DNA of 64,000 nt from Apostichopus japonicus. Its lineage: Eukaryota; Echinodermata; Holothuroidea; Aspidochirotida; Stichopodidae. This document shows, piece by piece, positions 52,207 to 63,795 of the stretch. Positions within the stretch are counted from its first letter, which is position 1. Each line of letters begins with the position of its first letter. The notes under the pieces are model-generated. The model did no database searches. It had not been told where the DNA came from and saw nothing but the letters and a program-made list of their open reading frames with translations. Made by a program: the position numbers and the translations under genes. Location: contig NC_092580.1 of assembly GCF_037975245.1 (NCBI RefSeq), positions 15,751,001-15,815,000 on the forward strand. The letters are read 5' to 3'.

Positions 52207-52411
52207 CGCATGCCCTTAGCCAGGAATTTCTGAGTCGGAGGGGCATCAAAAGTTTAAGGAGGAGCACCAACATTTTAAGGATAGGCACAATACTCATGTC
52301 CTGTCACTATGTAATGTTTCTGTGCAGATGATGGTGACACAGTAGTCTGCAGATAGAGAGAGGGTGGGGTGGGGGGGGGTTCACTTGTACCCCGTACTGG
52401 CTACGGGCCTG
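52207..52411. mobile_element. MITE-like element with GTAGCCAG ends, second copy type
   Basis: Left end GCCCTTAGCCAGGA and right end TACTGGCTACGGGC are inverted relatives of the ends at 1160-1313. A G-rich run lies near the right end. Flanking duplication is unclear. Confidence 0.4.
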
Positions 52412-53665
52412 AGCAAACGGGAGAATATCCTATAGGCCTAAATTTTTATTTTAGGCTTCTCCATGTATGGTTTATATGTCAACCTTGATGCGTTTATGAT
52501 TATGTTTAGAATATGTCTTCCATTAACTTAATAACTGATATACTTTTATGTTATTATTATTATTTTTTTCGAATTATCCTATAGAGCATCAAATCCATCA
52601 GTGTCTCATTCCCTCTGTAAAATGTTGATTACACTGCAGTTTGACATTATATTGCAACATACCAGGATTTTATGAAATACCGGTACCACTTTTATCTAAC
52701 AATGTAGCTTCGCGAGCACACCCCTACCCCACCCCCCCCCCGTCCGTGCCCACCCAGATCGACGCACACACACACACACAAACAAAAATGCCTAAACATA
52801 TTTACTTACCAAGTAATTTTTCAGATACGCAGGTTTTCGACAAAAACAAAAGAAAAAAGCGAAAGAATGGTAGAAAATAGTAAAGTTACTCCTGAATTAA
52901 TTGGACTTTCTATTTGTTGAATTTAAAAACTCTTTCAAAGATATTTTTAGTATATTTATTAAAAAATATTGGAAATATTTCAAACCTTTCGATTTACTAG
53001 TTTTTGTAGTCAACTCGGATAATCTTTAAACAACCGGCCTTCTTTGTATTTATTTCTACCTCTTCTTATTCCTTTCGCGTCTCTTTTTTTTCCGTTTTTC
53101 TTTCTTTTTTCTTGACACATTTTTTTGGTCTCAAATAGTTCGAGCGGTGAAAGATGTCTCTCTGATTTTTTTGTAAGCAACTTGATCTGACTGGGACAAC
53201 AAAAACTTCTTCATCAGAGACATTCAAGAAGATAGGGGTTAAAATGACAGCAGAGACCTGCTAAAAACTTGGGAAAGGGGAAAAAAACTCGGACGGTTCA
53301 TCTAGCCTCCAAATGATTTGAATTCCTACAAATGGCACTTATTGGACTGAAAAGCAAATCATTACACGTTTTCTAATCAGTTTGAAAAATCTACCGTTTC
53401 GCCGAATCGATTTTAATATAGGATCACCACGGGTGATATGCATTAACCTACATAGATTTTTTTCGGCCTTTTTTTTTGGTTTGGCAGACATTTCTTTGGG
53501 CGTTCCAAAGGCTCTCATGGAAACTTAAAGGGCACAGTTTGCCTCTTCGTGATTCGCCATAAAATCTCCCCCTGACAGTCTATACTAACCCACTGGTGAA
53601 GTTTGTGGCAATATACAGCCTATAGAAGATGTAAGCCGGGGAATGACCCAATAATGGTCAATATA
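52412..53665. other. Intergenic, nothing recognised
   Basis: AT-rich with poly-C and poly-T runs and a short CA repeat near 52766. No exon or element could be supported. Confidence 0.45.
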
Positions 53666-53670
53666 TAAAT

Positions 53671-53751
<81 letters not shown>
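53666..53751. repeat. TA microsatellite
   Basis: About 85 bp of alternating TA. Confidence 0.95.
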
Positions 53752-53757
<6 letters not shown>

Positions 53758-54576
53758 CCACATAATATAATCAATGAGTGAAATTAGCAATCACGCAAGT
53801 ATTTAATTCAAATTTCAGTATATCGCGTATATAAAGCCTATACTTCTGTTAGTCCTGTCATGTATGAATGACGACATGGTAATTCTGCAATCTGATTGGC
53901 GAAGGATGGCTTACCAACAACATGTGTGGATATGTGTATAAGTAAAATATTTCTTTGTCGCTCTCGATCAAATAAAATAGCCGAGGCAAATGAAGTAGAC
54001 TGTAATAAAACTTGAGAACTTATTGATCCTTTTGCTTTAGTATGTTTGTCTGTTTGTTTATATGTGTATTTGTTTGTTTGTTCCTTTTCCGTGTGCAATA
54101 GTGAAGTCTCATAACAATACAGGTCATGAGCTTGCGCAATTCGTTTTCCTGTTAGATTGTTTGTATTTTCATGTATTTTTAACATAATTTGAAAAGTGTC
54201 TAGGCGACGAGACATTGGGGATCATAGTTTGAATTAACTTGATAATAAATTGATAGTAAATTTGCCAACCAAATTCAAATAGCTGCCGCACATGTTAACT
54301 CTACCATATATATGGTACCTTTTGTGGGTGCCTACCTGATGCACTCTACCCCAATCGGTTAAATCTCGTCTATTTCGTTATTCTTATATAGGACTATGCA
54401 GTGATAATGTAGGCAAATCAGTGATATCGGTAACGTTAATCAATGATTCTATGGAGGTAAAAGGATGATATTGATAACCAATGGAAATTGGTGGTTAGCA
54501 ATGATATTGGTAACGTAAATCAATGATAGCATAGTTAAAACGCTTATATTGTTGGTAAATTAAGTATATTGTATTG

Positions 54577-55469
54577 GTAGGCCAATGCTACTGTAGGTAG
54601 ACCAATGATACTGTAGGTAGACCAATGATACTGTAGGTAGGCCAATGATACTGTAGGTAAACCAATGATACTGTGGGTAAGCCAATGATACTGTAAGTAG
54701 GCCAATTATACTGTAGGTAGACCAATGATACTGTAGGTAGGCCAATGATACTGTAGGTAAACCAATGATACTGTAGGTAAACCAATGATACTGTGGGTAA
54801 GCCAATGATACTGTAAGTAGGCCAATGATACTGTAGGTAGGCCAATGATACTGTAAGTAGGCCAATGATACTGTAGGTAGGCCAATGATACTGTAGGTAG
54901 ACCAATGATACTGTAGGTAGGCCAATGATACTGTAGGTAAACCAATGATACTGTAGGTAAACCAATGATACTGTGGGTAAGCCAATGATACTGTAAGTAG
55001 GCCAATTATACTGTAGGTAGACCAATGATACTGTTGGTAGACCAATGATACTGTAGGTAGGCCAATGATACTGTATAGTAAACCAATGATACTGTAGGTA
55101 GACCAATGATACTGTAGGTAAACCAATGATACTGTAGGTAGACCAATGATACTGTAGGTAAACCAATGATACTGTGGGTAAGGCAATGATACTGTAGGTA
55201 AACCAATGATACTGTAGGTAGGCCAATGATACTGTATAGTAAACCAATGATACTGTAGGTAGACCAATGATACTGTAGGTAAACCAATGATACTGTGGGT
55301 AAGGCAATGATACTGTAAGTAGGCCAATTATACTGTAGGTAGGCCGATGATACTGTAGGTAGGCCAATGATACTGTAGGTAGGCCAATGATACTGTTGGT
55401 AGACCAATGATACTGTAGGTAGGCCAATGATACTGTAGGTAGGCCGATGATACTGTAGGTAGACCAATG
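54577..55469. repeat. 20-bp minisatellite, about 44 copies
   Basis: Unit CCAATGATACTGTAGGTAGG and close variants, almost all exactly 20 bp, with two 21-bp units (TATAGTAAACC at 55074 and 55235). A higher-order pattern is visible: 54721-54840 and 54901-55020 match at 180 bp spacing. The minus strand has no stop codon in any frame over most of the array, giving overlapping frames of up to 311 codons with a 20-residue period. These are repeat translations. Confidence 0.97.
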
Positions 55470-55698
55470 GTGTTTCGAGCCGCGCCATATGGCAACGACA
55501 GCAAGATCAATGACTTTATACATAGGTTAACTTTGAAGGTAAGAACAATGCTATACTGTACGTAATGCAATGTTTTTGTAAGTAAGACATTCATACGGCG
55601 ATGCAATGATAATAATGGTTCTTTAAATCAGCCTTGTATAAAAATTGTATATATTTTTAGCATTTTTAGATTTTTTGTTTTTGTTTTTGATATTTCAG

Positions 55699-55979
55699 TA
55701 TTTCGCGATTTGATTCCAATTGTACTATCTTTGAGGTTGACTTATTATATATGCTCTTACATCGACAAACATACATGGTCTTTTCTAATGTTTATTCATG
55801 AGTATGATAGGAACAGAAATCATCTTTGGGGTATGCGATTTCTCAAGGAAAATCCTAGATATGACAGTTTGAAGACGGAAAGCATTATGAACTTCGTAAA
55901 ATCAAAATTAGATGCTTCTTCATATCTTACCTATCAAAAGAAAGTTTATTCGGAGTACCCCGGCCTGGGTCCTGGTTAA
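55699..55979 (+). CDS. Candidate last coding exon of an unknown gene
   Basis: A strong acceptor (ttttttgtttttgtttttgatatttcag) is followed by 92 open codons and TAA. The first half is hydrophobic (LIPIVLSLRLTYYI), the second half polar with a natural-looking composition (HEYDRNRNHLWGMRFLKENP, ending PGLGPG). It starts two bases into a codon. No upstream partner exon could be tied to it, and I do not recognise the family. A pseudogene fragment or chance frame remains possible, but the match of acceptor and open frame makes it the best coding signal right of 40 kb. Confidence 0.42.
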
Positions 55980-57100
55980 ATTTAATACTTCTAAGTCGAC
56001 AGGCTTGTGACGATATATGACAGCTTTAGAACGATAAGGAACAGTTTTCGCATGTTGGGATATAACCATGTTTTCTTTATAGGAGGTTTAAAGAGTATTT
56101 AAGATCCAGGTAAATACTTAAGAGGCAGAACGGGTCTATAGCCTATAAGCGTTAATGAATGTATTATACCGCAAGCGTAAAGGTTATGCAACCGGAATTT
56201 CTAGTATGTAAAGTACCGTTTTCTTTAAATCTGAGGAAATGTATTGAACAAAATATTCAAAACGTTTGATTATATTGTGTGCTTCAAAAAAGGGAGAGTG
56301 TGGTTAAACCCCCACACACCATGGGAGCCGTGTCAGTATATAGTACATATTTAATGTACGCAATGTACAAACCTATGAGATATAGTTCATTATTATCTCT
56401 TTCTCCAACACTGTCTGCAGCTGTCCCGTATATACTGATACCTTTCTAAATGCATATTCATGTAGCCAATACATATGTATGAAGCTACATATATACACAC
56501 AAATGTAAACTTGGTGGAGCTTATTACACAAATTTTATGCATACAAAACCTCAACGTTAATAGAAGCAGTAATTACTGGAGATCATGGGGTAAAGTTCCC
56601 TTGCAAAGTGTTGTCTTGACTGTGCAGTATTTATTTAAAACCAGCATGTTCACCTCACAAACTAGATCAATGACACGGTGAAGGTGTTAACTTGTGTAGC
56701 TATCCCGCTATAAACGTGTCACAGGTAAAAGGAGATGGTATTGTATTTACCATATGGCTTTTAACCCTGCAGTCTGTCAAAAATGCAAATTTTCTGGTGT
56801 AAAAAGGCATACAAATATATCACAAGTTGTTCCCTATATTATATATCCCGTGCAATTTCAGATAGACTTGGTCCATATAGACTTGATCTACACTATAACG
56901 CCATAATCGTGCATTTCAGTGTATATGTGAATGTAACGATATTGTCTTAAACAAATTTTGTAAATATATGTGTATTATTATTAATATTATCCTTTTTGTT
57001 GTTGCCATACAAAACATACTTTCCATTTCCCACCTATTTTGTTTTATTCTGAGAAAAAACTCATACATCTTGTATTTTGGAAATTTGTACTCTTTTTCAA

Positions 57101-57106
57101 AATAAA
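57101..57106 (+). terminator. Candidate polyadenylation signal
   Basis: AATAAA within TTTTTCAAAATAAACTATTTTT, followed by T-rich sequence. It lies about 1.1 kb downstream of the stop codon at 55979, the only nearby candidate for that exon. Confidence 0.3.
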
Positions 57107-57629
57107 CTATTTTTCAAATGTTTGGAACTTGAGTTAGCGTCATGCGTTTTTTTTTTAAATCAAAGTTGTTGAATCAGACAGCCAATCAATTCATCAATCG
57201 CTCGTTCAATCAATTGATAATATAAGGCTACAAACCATGTCACTTTATATTTCACCTTTCCATAACAGATATCACTCGATTTAATTTACAAGAAACATTT
57301 AGACGATTAAGTTAATACTGTTACGAATGGACGAACGTATACAAGTTTACATAACTTTCCGTCTGTGTCAAAAAGAGGTAATTCTGCCAGTTTGCCCGGT
57401 ATATTGTAAAGCTGAATATGTTGAAAACTACAATAGCTATATATGTAGAATATTTATCAGAACATAATGTTCCATTATCTTGGACTATGACATATCAAAC
57501 CTAACGTTCTGTCTAAAGTCGTACTTTAATAAATAAATATTTAAAAAAAATGAAAATGGCCGGTAAATTTTGCGAAGGACAAATTGATCAACATGCAAAA
57601 TCTTGGAAAGTGCATTATCACTATACGTT

Positions 57630-57632
<3 letters not shown>

Positions 57633-57668
<36 letters not shown>
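57633..57668 (+). repeat. GT microsatellite
   Basis: About 18 GT units. Confidence 0.95.
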
Positions 57669-57673
<5 letters not shown>

Positions 57674-57951
57674 CCTATTTACACCCTCATATACAAGAGG
57701 GGGACTTGGGTCCCCTTTAAACCATTCATGTTCATAGCCATGATGGTAAACAAGATATTAATGTCTTATCGCCACATGTTTGTAAAAAGACCCAACCATT
57801 TGAAAATCTTCTCGACGGGATCTCACGGAGACCCCTTTGCGAAAATGAATAACTCTATGGAGCTTCATTATCTTTGAGATGTAAAGTTCAATGAAAAATC
57901 AACGCCTCGAGTCGACTTTAGTTCTCTGTCACCCGGGGTATCTTTACTCAC

Positions 57952-58022
57952 TCCCCGCTGGGTTCTGTTGGTCGCACCTGTCCGGCATTACGCCCTCAGT
58001 TTTGAGGTCCCTCCATTCTGTT
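57952..58022 (-). CDS. Weak candidate internal exon, minus strand
   Basis: 71 nt between acceptor ggaatattacag and donor gga|gtgagt. The only useful frame codes 23 polar residues (TEWRDLKTEGVMPDRCDQQN). GC content is higher than the surroundings. No neighbouring exon is identified. Confidence 0.22.
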
Positions 58023-58469
58023 CTGTAATATTCCGCTTGTAAAGAGAGTTTTGAAACACATGATGGCTTTGGGTTATATACTTCTGAAGGATAGCTTTAA
58101 TCTGTAGATACAAAGTAGCATAGACTAGATTTTTCAACTGCTGTAGTCTTCCAATGTTTTTTTGTTTTTAACAAGTAAGATAGGCTATACGGTATATGCG
58201 TAGGATTTATATGGACAGAGACGGCCCGGGGTGTAGTAAAGGTGCATGCGAGGGGTGGGGTTTTAGTAAGTAAAAATTGTATCCCAAGTTTGATACCCTA
58301 CGGTAACGTGCATAACTTAGACACACACAAGTTTAATGAATTTGTTATGCGTAATTATTTCATAATATTCGTTTAAACTGCCGTATGAATTAATTCCTCA
58401 ACGTTTGCTGCATTTGATTATTCTGGGCGAACATACATGAGAGTTTTACACTCAAGTATCAATCATTTC

Positions 58470-58838
58470 CAAGGGCGTAGGAACCGGGGGGGCTGGGGGG
58501 GCGCCAGCCCCCCCAGTGAAAAATGTGGAGGGGCGGAAGTATCATTCCGCCCCCCCGCTCCGCAAGTCAGAAAACCCCTTTTTCATTTCCAAATGAGAAA
58601 AAAATCTCATTTGGAGCACCAAATTGCATCTAAGGCCAGGTGAAAATACAAAATTAAGTTTACAAAATGGAGTGGGTGTTGAAGTGTGCTATATTGCACC
58701 AAATTGCATATGAGGCCACCTGGAAATGCAAAAAATTCCAAAGGGGAGGGGGACACCCCCTCCCCTTAGACCCCTCCCCCAGGCTGGCCATCAGTCTTCA
58801 GCCCCCCCCCCACTCAAGAGTACCTTCCTACGCCACTG
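58470..58838. mobile_element. Non-autonomous hAT-like element, copy B
   Basis: Close copy of 10965-11324 in the same orientation, differing mainly in the poly-C and poly-G run lengths. The flanks are again ATCATTTC on both sides (58462-58469 and 58839-58846). Ends CAAGGGCGTAGG and CCTACGCCACTG. Confidence 0.72.
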
Positions 58839-58846
58839 ATCATTTC

Positions 58847-59932
58847 CGTCAATAATGTTGAGGAAGCGGGAAAGCGAATCTCGTACATCCCCCCCCCCCC
58901 TTAAATATCCTGTAGGCTACCTATGCGTTATTGGGGTGCCATGCAAATTATATTTCGTGGGGGTTGGGGGAGGGGGAAATCCTAGATCCGCCATTGGCTG
59001 AAGGTCATTAGTTGGATCAGGGAGGTGTTTCATGGTAGGACATCCTGCGAATCCTGCGAATAAACAATTACTAAGACGTTCAAGCTGTACATTGCGTTGA
59101 CTTCGTCCCCAATATGGCTGTCCTAAAAAAATAATACAGTTGAATGGAAAAAATTGTACATGGCAACATTTCTGTAACTGTGGTTGCCTTAACTGTGCAC
59201 CAGCAACAACGAATTGAATATAACGTGTCACAAGATTTCCCGTGTAAAAGAAAGTATCGTGAAAGTTGTGGGACACAAAATATATCTGTATTGGAGTAAA
59301 TGGTTATTAACTCACATATTATAGGAACAGCTAAGCACTTTTCCCCTACTGACGATGGATATGAGGGGGGGGGGGGGTGGGGGTCAGACCCTCCCTCGCG
59401 CCATTGGGTAGTTTACTGTATATGCCTGTATAGGGAAATACCAATGATGATGCAGTATAGATTAGAAAGCTATTTTTTATTACGTCATAATTACGTCAGG
59501 AAAGTAAAAGTGCAAAATGTAAGATTGCAGCGTTCACTCTACTTAAAACATTGATACTATTTCATTTTCTTGAATTAAATTAATATATATCATCCTATCA
59601 TGTCACGTGATCGATAACTGGTCAGGTATTTTAGTCATAGTCGATTATCATGTACAGAAGAACTTTTTTCTATTTTTTTTTTTTATAGATTTCAGACGAA
59701 TATGAGAGTAGAATTCAATCTGTCTTTCCATTGTTTTAGAGGTAGCCTATCAACTCATTACATACGGAGAGAACTTGTGCTTAAAATATATTACTTGACA
59801 ACGGAAACAGAATTTGCTTCACTTTAGACTGACGCGTTTTGAACCGTTTGATGACTGTGTGTAAAGTGTGTTACTGTAGAAACTATATTATCGTATAAGC
59901 ACTATATACACCGTATGAAGTCTGACGTCATG
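58847..59932. other. Intergenic with transposon-like G/C-rich patches
   Basis: Contains poly-C at about 58890, a GGGGAAATCCTAGATCCGCC word (about 58974-58993) resembling a transposon end, and a G run near 59366. No gene recognised. Confidence 0.4.
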
Positions 59933-60170
59933 AGACGAGTGCAGCTATCACCTTTAAGGTATACGGTCATGTGATCTATGCAAAGCATCCAATAACATTG
60001 AACATATGTCGGTTCCAATCAGCTCATGATCTGACCGAATCTCAAGCGTATAAGTAGGACTAACAGATCGAGTTGCATGAACTCGGCCGACTGACTGCTC
60101 CTGCCGTGAGACGTTGGTGTTAAAATGAACTAATTAGCACGTCAGGTGCTAGACAGAAGGTAACGCCGGT
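59933..60170 (+). promoter_or_regulatory. Candidate promoter and first non-coding exon
   Basis: In order: a perfect CRE TGACGTCA (59933-59940), CCAAT (59989-59993), CCAAT (60015-60019), TATAAGTA (60049-60056), then a GC-richer stretch that may be a 5' UTR, ending at possible donor acagaag|gtaacg (about 60160). Both ATGs in it are followed by early stops, so it would be non-coding. No downstream exon is identified. Confidence 0.25.
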
Positions 60171-62255
60171 GTGAATCTGGCTCAGGTGACGTAAAACGAA
60201 TTGAAAGTATAATTGGAACTTATTATGTCCTAATCTCCACATAGGGATACCTGGATTAAGATGTAAAATAAATGTTTAGATGCCAAGGAAATTCCTGAGA
60301 AATCAAAAACCTTGGAGGTTACTGCCCCACGCAATGATTTTTGTTCTTGGATCTTTGCGATATATGTATATATATAGATAGATGAAAAAAAAGTAACTTT
60401 AAAAGGAATTAATAAAAAGAAGACTCTCTTTATGCTTTTGTAACTCATAACTTCCCAAATTTGAAGGGAAAAAATTGCAAAAGCAAAGTATATTGTTGTA
60501 GAAAACAGCTGTTGAAAAGTTTCAAGCAGAGAGGGCGAAAGGCGTATTGTCCTGCTGTGATCAAAAGAAGTAGAATCAACAGATGTATGAAGAAGACAAG
60601 CAAATAGATATTGAAAAACCAAGCGGGATCGACTTCGCATTGATCTTAGTATATTATATCTACTGATATACATATACTTATGTACTCACTATAGCTGCAA
60701 AAATTTGCCAAATTGAAAAATATTGATACTATTATACATACATACAGATAAATAAAAATATATATAAATAAAAATATATATAAATAAATAAATATATATA
60801 TATATATGTATGTATAAATATTTATTTTCAAATACATATACATATAGTATACATATAGACATGCATATTCATATACATATGCATTTACAAATACATTTAC
60901 ATGGACATATGAACATAAACACGAACTGATATACAGACATATATCATACCTACACGAATATATATGTATATACATAAACATATGTGTATCCATATACATA
61001 TCAACAAAATCCTGTTTTAATTTAAGGGACATTTCGTCATTCCAACGAGTGAACATTCACTCTGTTGATAGTGTCAAGCGGATGACCACTCTTTTGAAGA
61101 TTATATTTCAATCTTACGGAAAAATGGCTTCACGCAAAATGAGCTGAGAAATTCGTAAGTGACAAAATTAATTTACATTCGAGAAGTCTCGTTTGAATGC
61201 CAGATAACCGATGGGTGTGATAGTTTGGTTCACTTGTGTCGAACGATGCATCCTTCATATATATGTCTTCGATATTATAAGCACCCGTATAAATGAACGT
61301 AATTGAAATGGTTTCCTTTTCGGTTTGTCATGTCATCCGTACACATACCTGTTTCGTGACAAGACACTTCCTCACGTGATTAAGGAAAAACAAAATTCCT
61401 GATTTTTTTATTCAGGTCAAGTGTAATTCAAGGCAATTGGGTTTTGTTTGGTGGATTTAAGTCCCATTCCGCTTCCCATATATATAAGGTTCTATCCAAG
61501 GACATTTACCTGTTGACATTATACAACCTATACTCATTCTTTGTGCATTATACTATTTTGCGGTTTTGTTTTTTAAAATAGCAAATATATATGTAAATGG
61601 AAATCCCTCAATTTCCGCTTAACCGATAATTCAGCTGCTTTGTTCAGAACTGAATCACAATCAGGCAAGAAGCAACTTAACAAAGGATGAACAAAGTAGA
61701 TCGTGATGATACAATTATATTTAATATTTAAAATCTTTGTTTCGTGCAACTATACTCAACCAGTGTTATCGTCATATGTTTACATCAAAAGGAGCATTTA
61801 AGTTGGTTCGTGTGGCAATTTCACTGAACCTGTTGAATTTGGTGTTACTTGAAAAAAAACCCAAAAAACAGATAAGGCCTACTATTGTTCAAGCAAACAA
61901 ATCCTCTCAGTGTTTTTTTTTTCTCACCAAAATGACCTATAAGTATAGTGAACATAATTAAAGAAACCACTCGATTATAAAGATATACCAAGACCCATAC
62001 AACCATGCATAACAAATCGGAAATTCTCAAAATCATGTTGACCTTCCTCTCTCATGTGAATGGTTTATTCGCCGGGAATGACAATTTGAGTAGCCAAGCT
62101 GATCAAACTGCACTTTGTATGGGTTATTGGCATTGATATTAATTTTTCGAAAGATTTATATAAAAAAACACAGAATGTTGTTCAGCCAATTGGTACAATT
62201 TTCGTAACGCTAACACCGCTCTATATACTGACCTCGTATATGCATGCTTCAGACC
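60171..62255. other. Intergenic, AT-rich
   Basis: Contains ATATAAATA and CATATA-type low-complexity sequence at about 60745-60985, the source of the minus-strand Tyr/Ile-rich frame there. Nothing else recognised. Confidence 0.45.
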
Positions 62256-62340
62256 ACTCGTACTGACAGTATATACAGTTCCTAACCTTTATCTGATAAA
62301 AGTATGATATTCATATACTGCTCATACTGTCAGTACGAGT
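62256..62340. repeat. Perfect 17-bp inverted repeat, 51-bp spacer
   Basis: ACTCGTACTGACAGTAT (62256-62272) and its exact reverse complement ATACTGTCAGTACGAGT (62324-62340). It could be a hairpin or a small element end pair. Flanks show no target duplication. Confidence 0.9.
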
Positions 62341-62401
62341 CGCTTTGAAGCGGGATATCAAATTACAGTATGAAAAATATATATTAGTTGTCCCTATCGT
62401 A

Positions 62402-62725
62402 TGTGCTGTTGTGCAACCGATTGACTTCATCAGAATTTACAAGTATAGAGGACGGTTCTTTTCTATACATTTACCATATACATATATACAGCTTATACTT
62501 TCTATACCCTATACATTTCTATATGCATTTCATATGTGCTGTATGCCCTATACATATGCCCCATACATATGCCCTACGTATAGCATATGCCATATACACA
62601 ATGCCCTATACGTATGCCCTATACGTATGCCCTATATATACCTTTCGGAATTTTGTGCTGTCGTGCAACCGATGGACTTCATCAGAATTAACAAGTCTAC
62701 AGGACGGTTCTTTCTATACATTTAA
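62402..62725 (+). repeat. Direct duplication of about 72 bp around a CATATGCCCTATA repeat
   Basis: The segment starting TGTGCTGTTGTGCAACCGAT at 62402 recurs at 62654 with a few changes, 252 bp apart. Between them are short tandem words CATATGCCCTATA and TATGCCCTATACG (about 62515-62640). The similar translations of the two copies follow from the duplication. Confidence 0.85.
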
Positions 62726-62879
62726 CACTATACGTTTCTATACCCTATACATTTCTATGCATTATCCCTTTTAATATGTATTTATAATACCCCAATTAAT
62801 TTATCGTTATTTGAGTGTAGGATGCAATCTGTAATCGATACAGACTGCACGTGACATTTTCACAATCCTATACGGTTAC

Positions 62880-62925
62880 ATTCTCTATATAATGGGGGGG
62901 GGGGGTGGTTGGGGGGGGGGGTAGA
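62880..62925. repeat. Double poly-G run
   Basis: Two G runs of about ten bases each separated by TGGTT. The following stretch to 63576 is AT-rich and shows nothing. Confidence 0.8.
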
Positions 62926-63576
62926 CTGGGGTTGACAGTGGTGGATCAAGTCGTTTGAGTCTTTGTGCAAAGGCTTTATCGTGGGAGATTAATCCTCCGC
63001 AAAGTGTAGGCTATATTTAAATTTCAACCGCCGTGTATATATTTACAATGATTGTATTATCAAACGGCAACGTCCTTTTTTAGAATTTACAGGTTAAATA
63101 TTCCAGATAATAATAATGTTCTATATTGTGGTCTGCGTGTGAATAACAAGTATGGTCCAATGGTGATTAGTCTTCACTTGTCACAAAACGTGATGAAGTC
63201 GTGTTTTCGTGAATTATAACAAGCTTGGATTTGCTGGGTCTGACAATTCGCTCAATTCGGTGAAATAACACATACTTATTTCGTACCCACCTCTTTGTTC
63301 AATGAATTTTATTAAAAAGTACATTGGCTTGGACAATTGACCTTGTACATGCATGGTTGAAATGTATAACAAATAAACTAATGAAAAAAAAGGATTCCAT
63401 AACCACGGAAGCCTTTTGCTGCCATTCAGTGAGAAACTGTAACTTTTCGAAAATTCCAACAAACGGTTTGGAACTCATGTAAAACTTTTTTTTTTATAAA
63501 TTACGAAAGTATAGATTGAATATTAATAAATCAAATACAAAGCAGATACAAACACTCATACAACCGGATTGGGTAA

Positions 63577-63795
63577 TCTGAGACCGAAATTAAAAAGGTC
63601 CGCGAGACCGAAGGTCCGCGAGACCGAAATGAAAAAACTGTCCGTGAGACCGAAATTAAAGAAAGGTCCGCGAGACCGAAATTACAAAAAGGTCCGCGAG
63701 ACCGAAATTACAAAAAGGTCCGCGAGACCGAAATGAAAGAAAGGTCCGCGAGACCGAATTAAAAAAGGTCCGGGAGACCGAAGTGAAAGAAAGGT
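63577..63795. repeat. Minisatellite of about 26 bp, about ten copies
   Basis: Unit GGTCCGCGAGACCGAAATTA with an A-rich tail of variable length; one short copy near 63605. The core GGTCCGCGAGACC is a near-palindrome. Confidence 0.92.

Noticed and set aside
53838-54215. 125-codon minus-strand ATG frame
   Set aside because: Composition follows AT-rich DNA, no splice context, no recognised motif. Length alone is not convincing in 64 kb.
54560-55606. Long minus-strand frames of up to 311 codons
   Set aside because: They are translations of a 20-bp minisatellite in several overlapping frames at once, with no unique sequence or splice evidence.
60646-61056. Tyr/Ile/Phe-rich 136-codon minus frame
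   Set aside because: It arises from ATATAAATA and CATATA low-complexity DNA.
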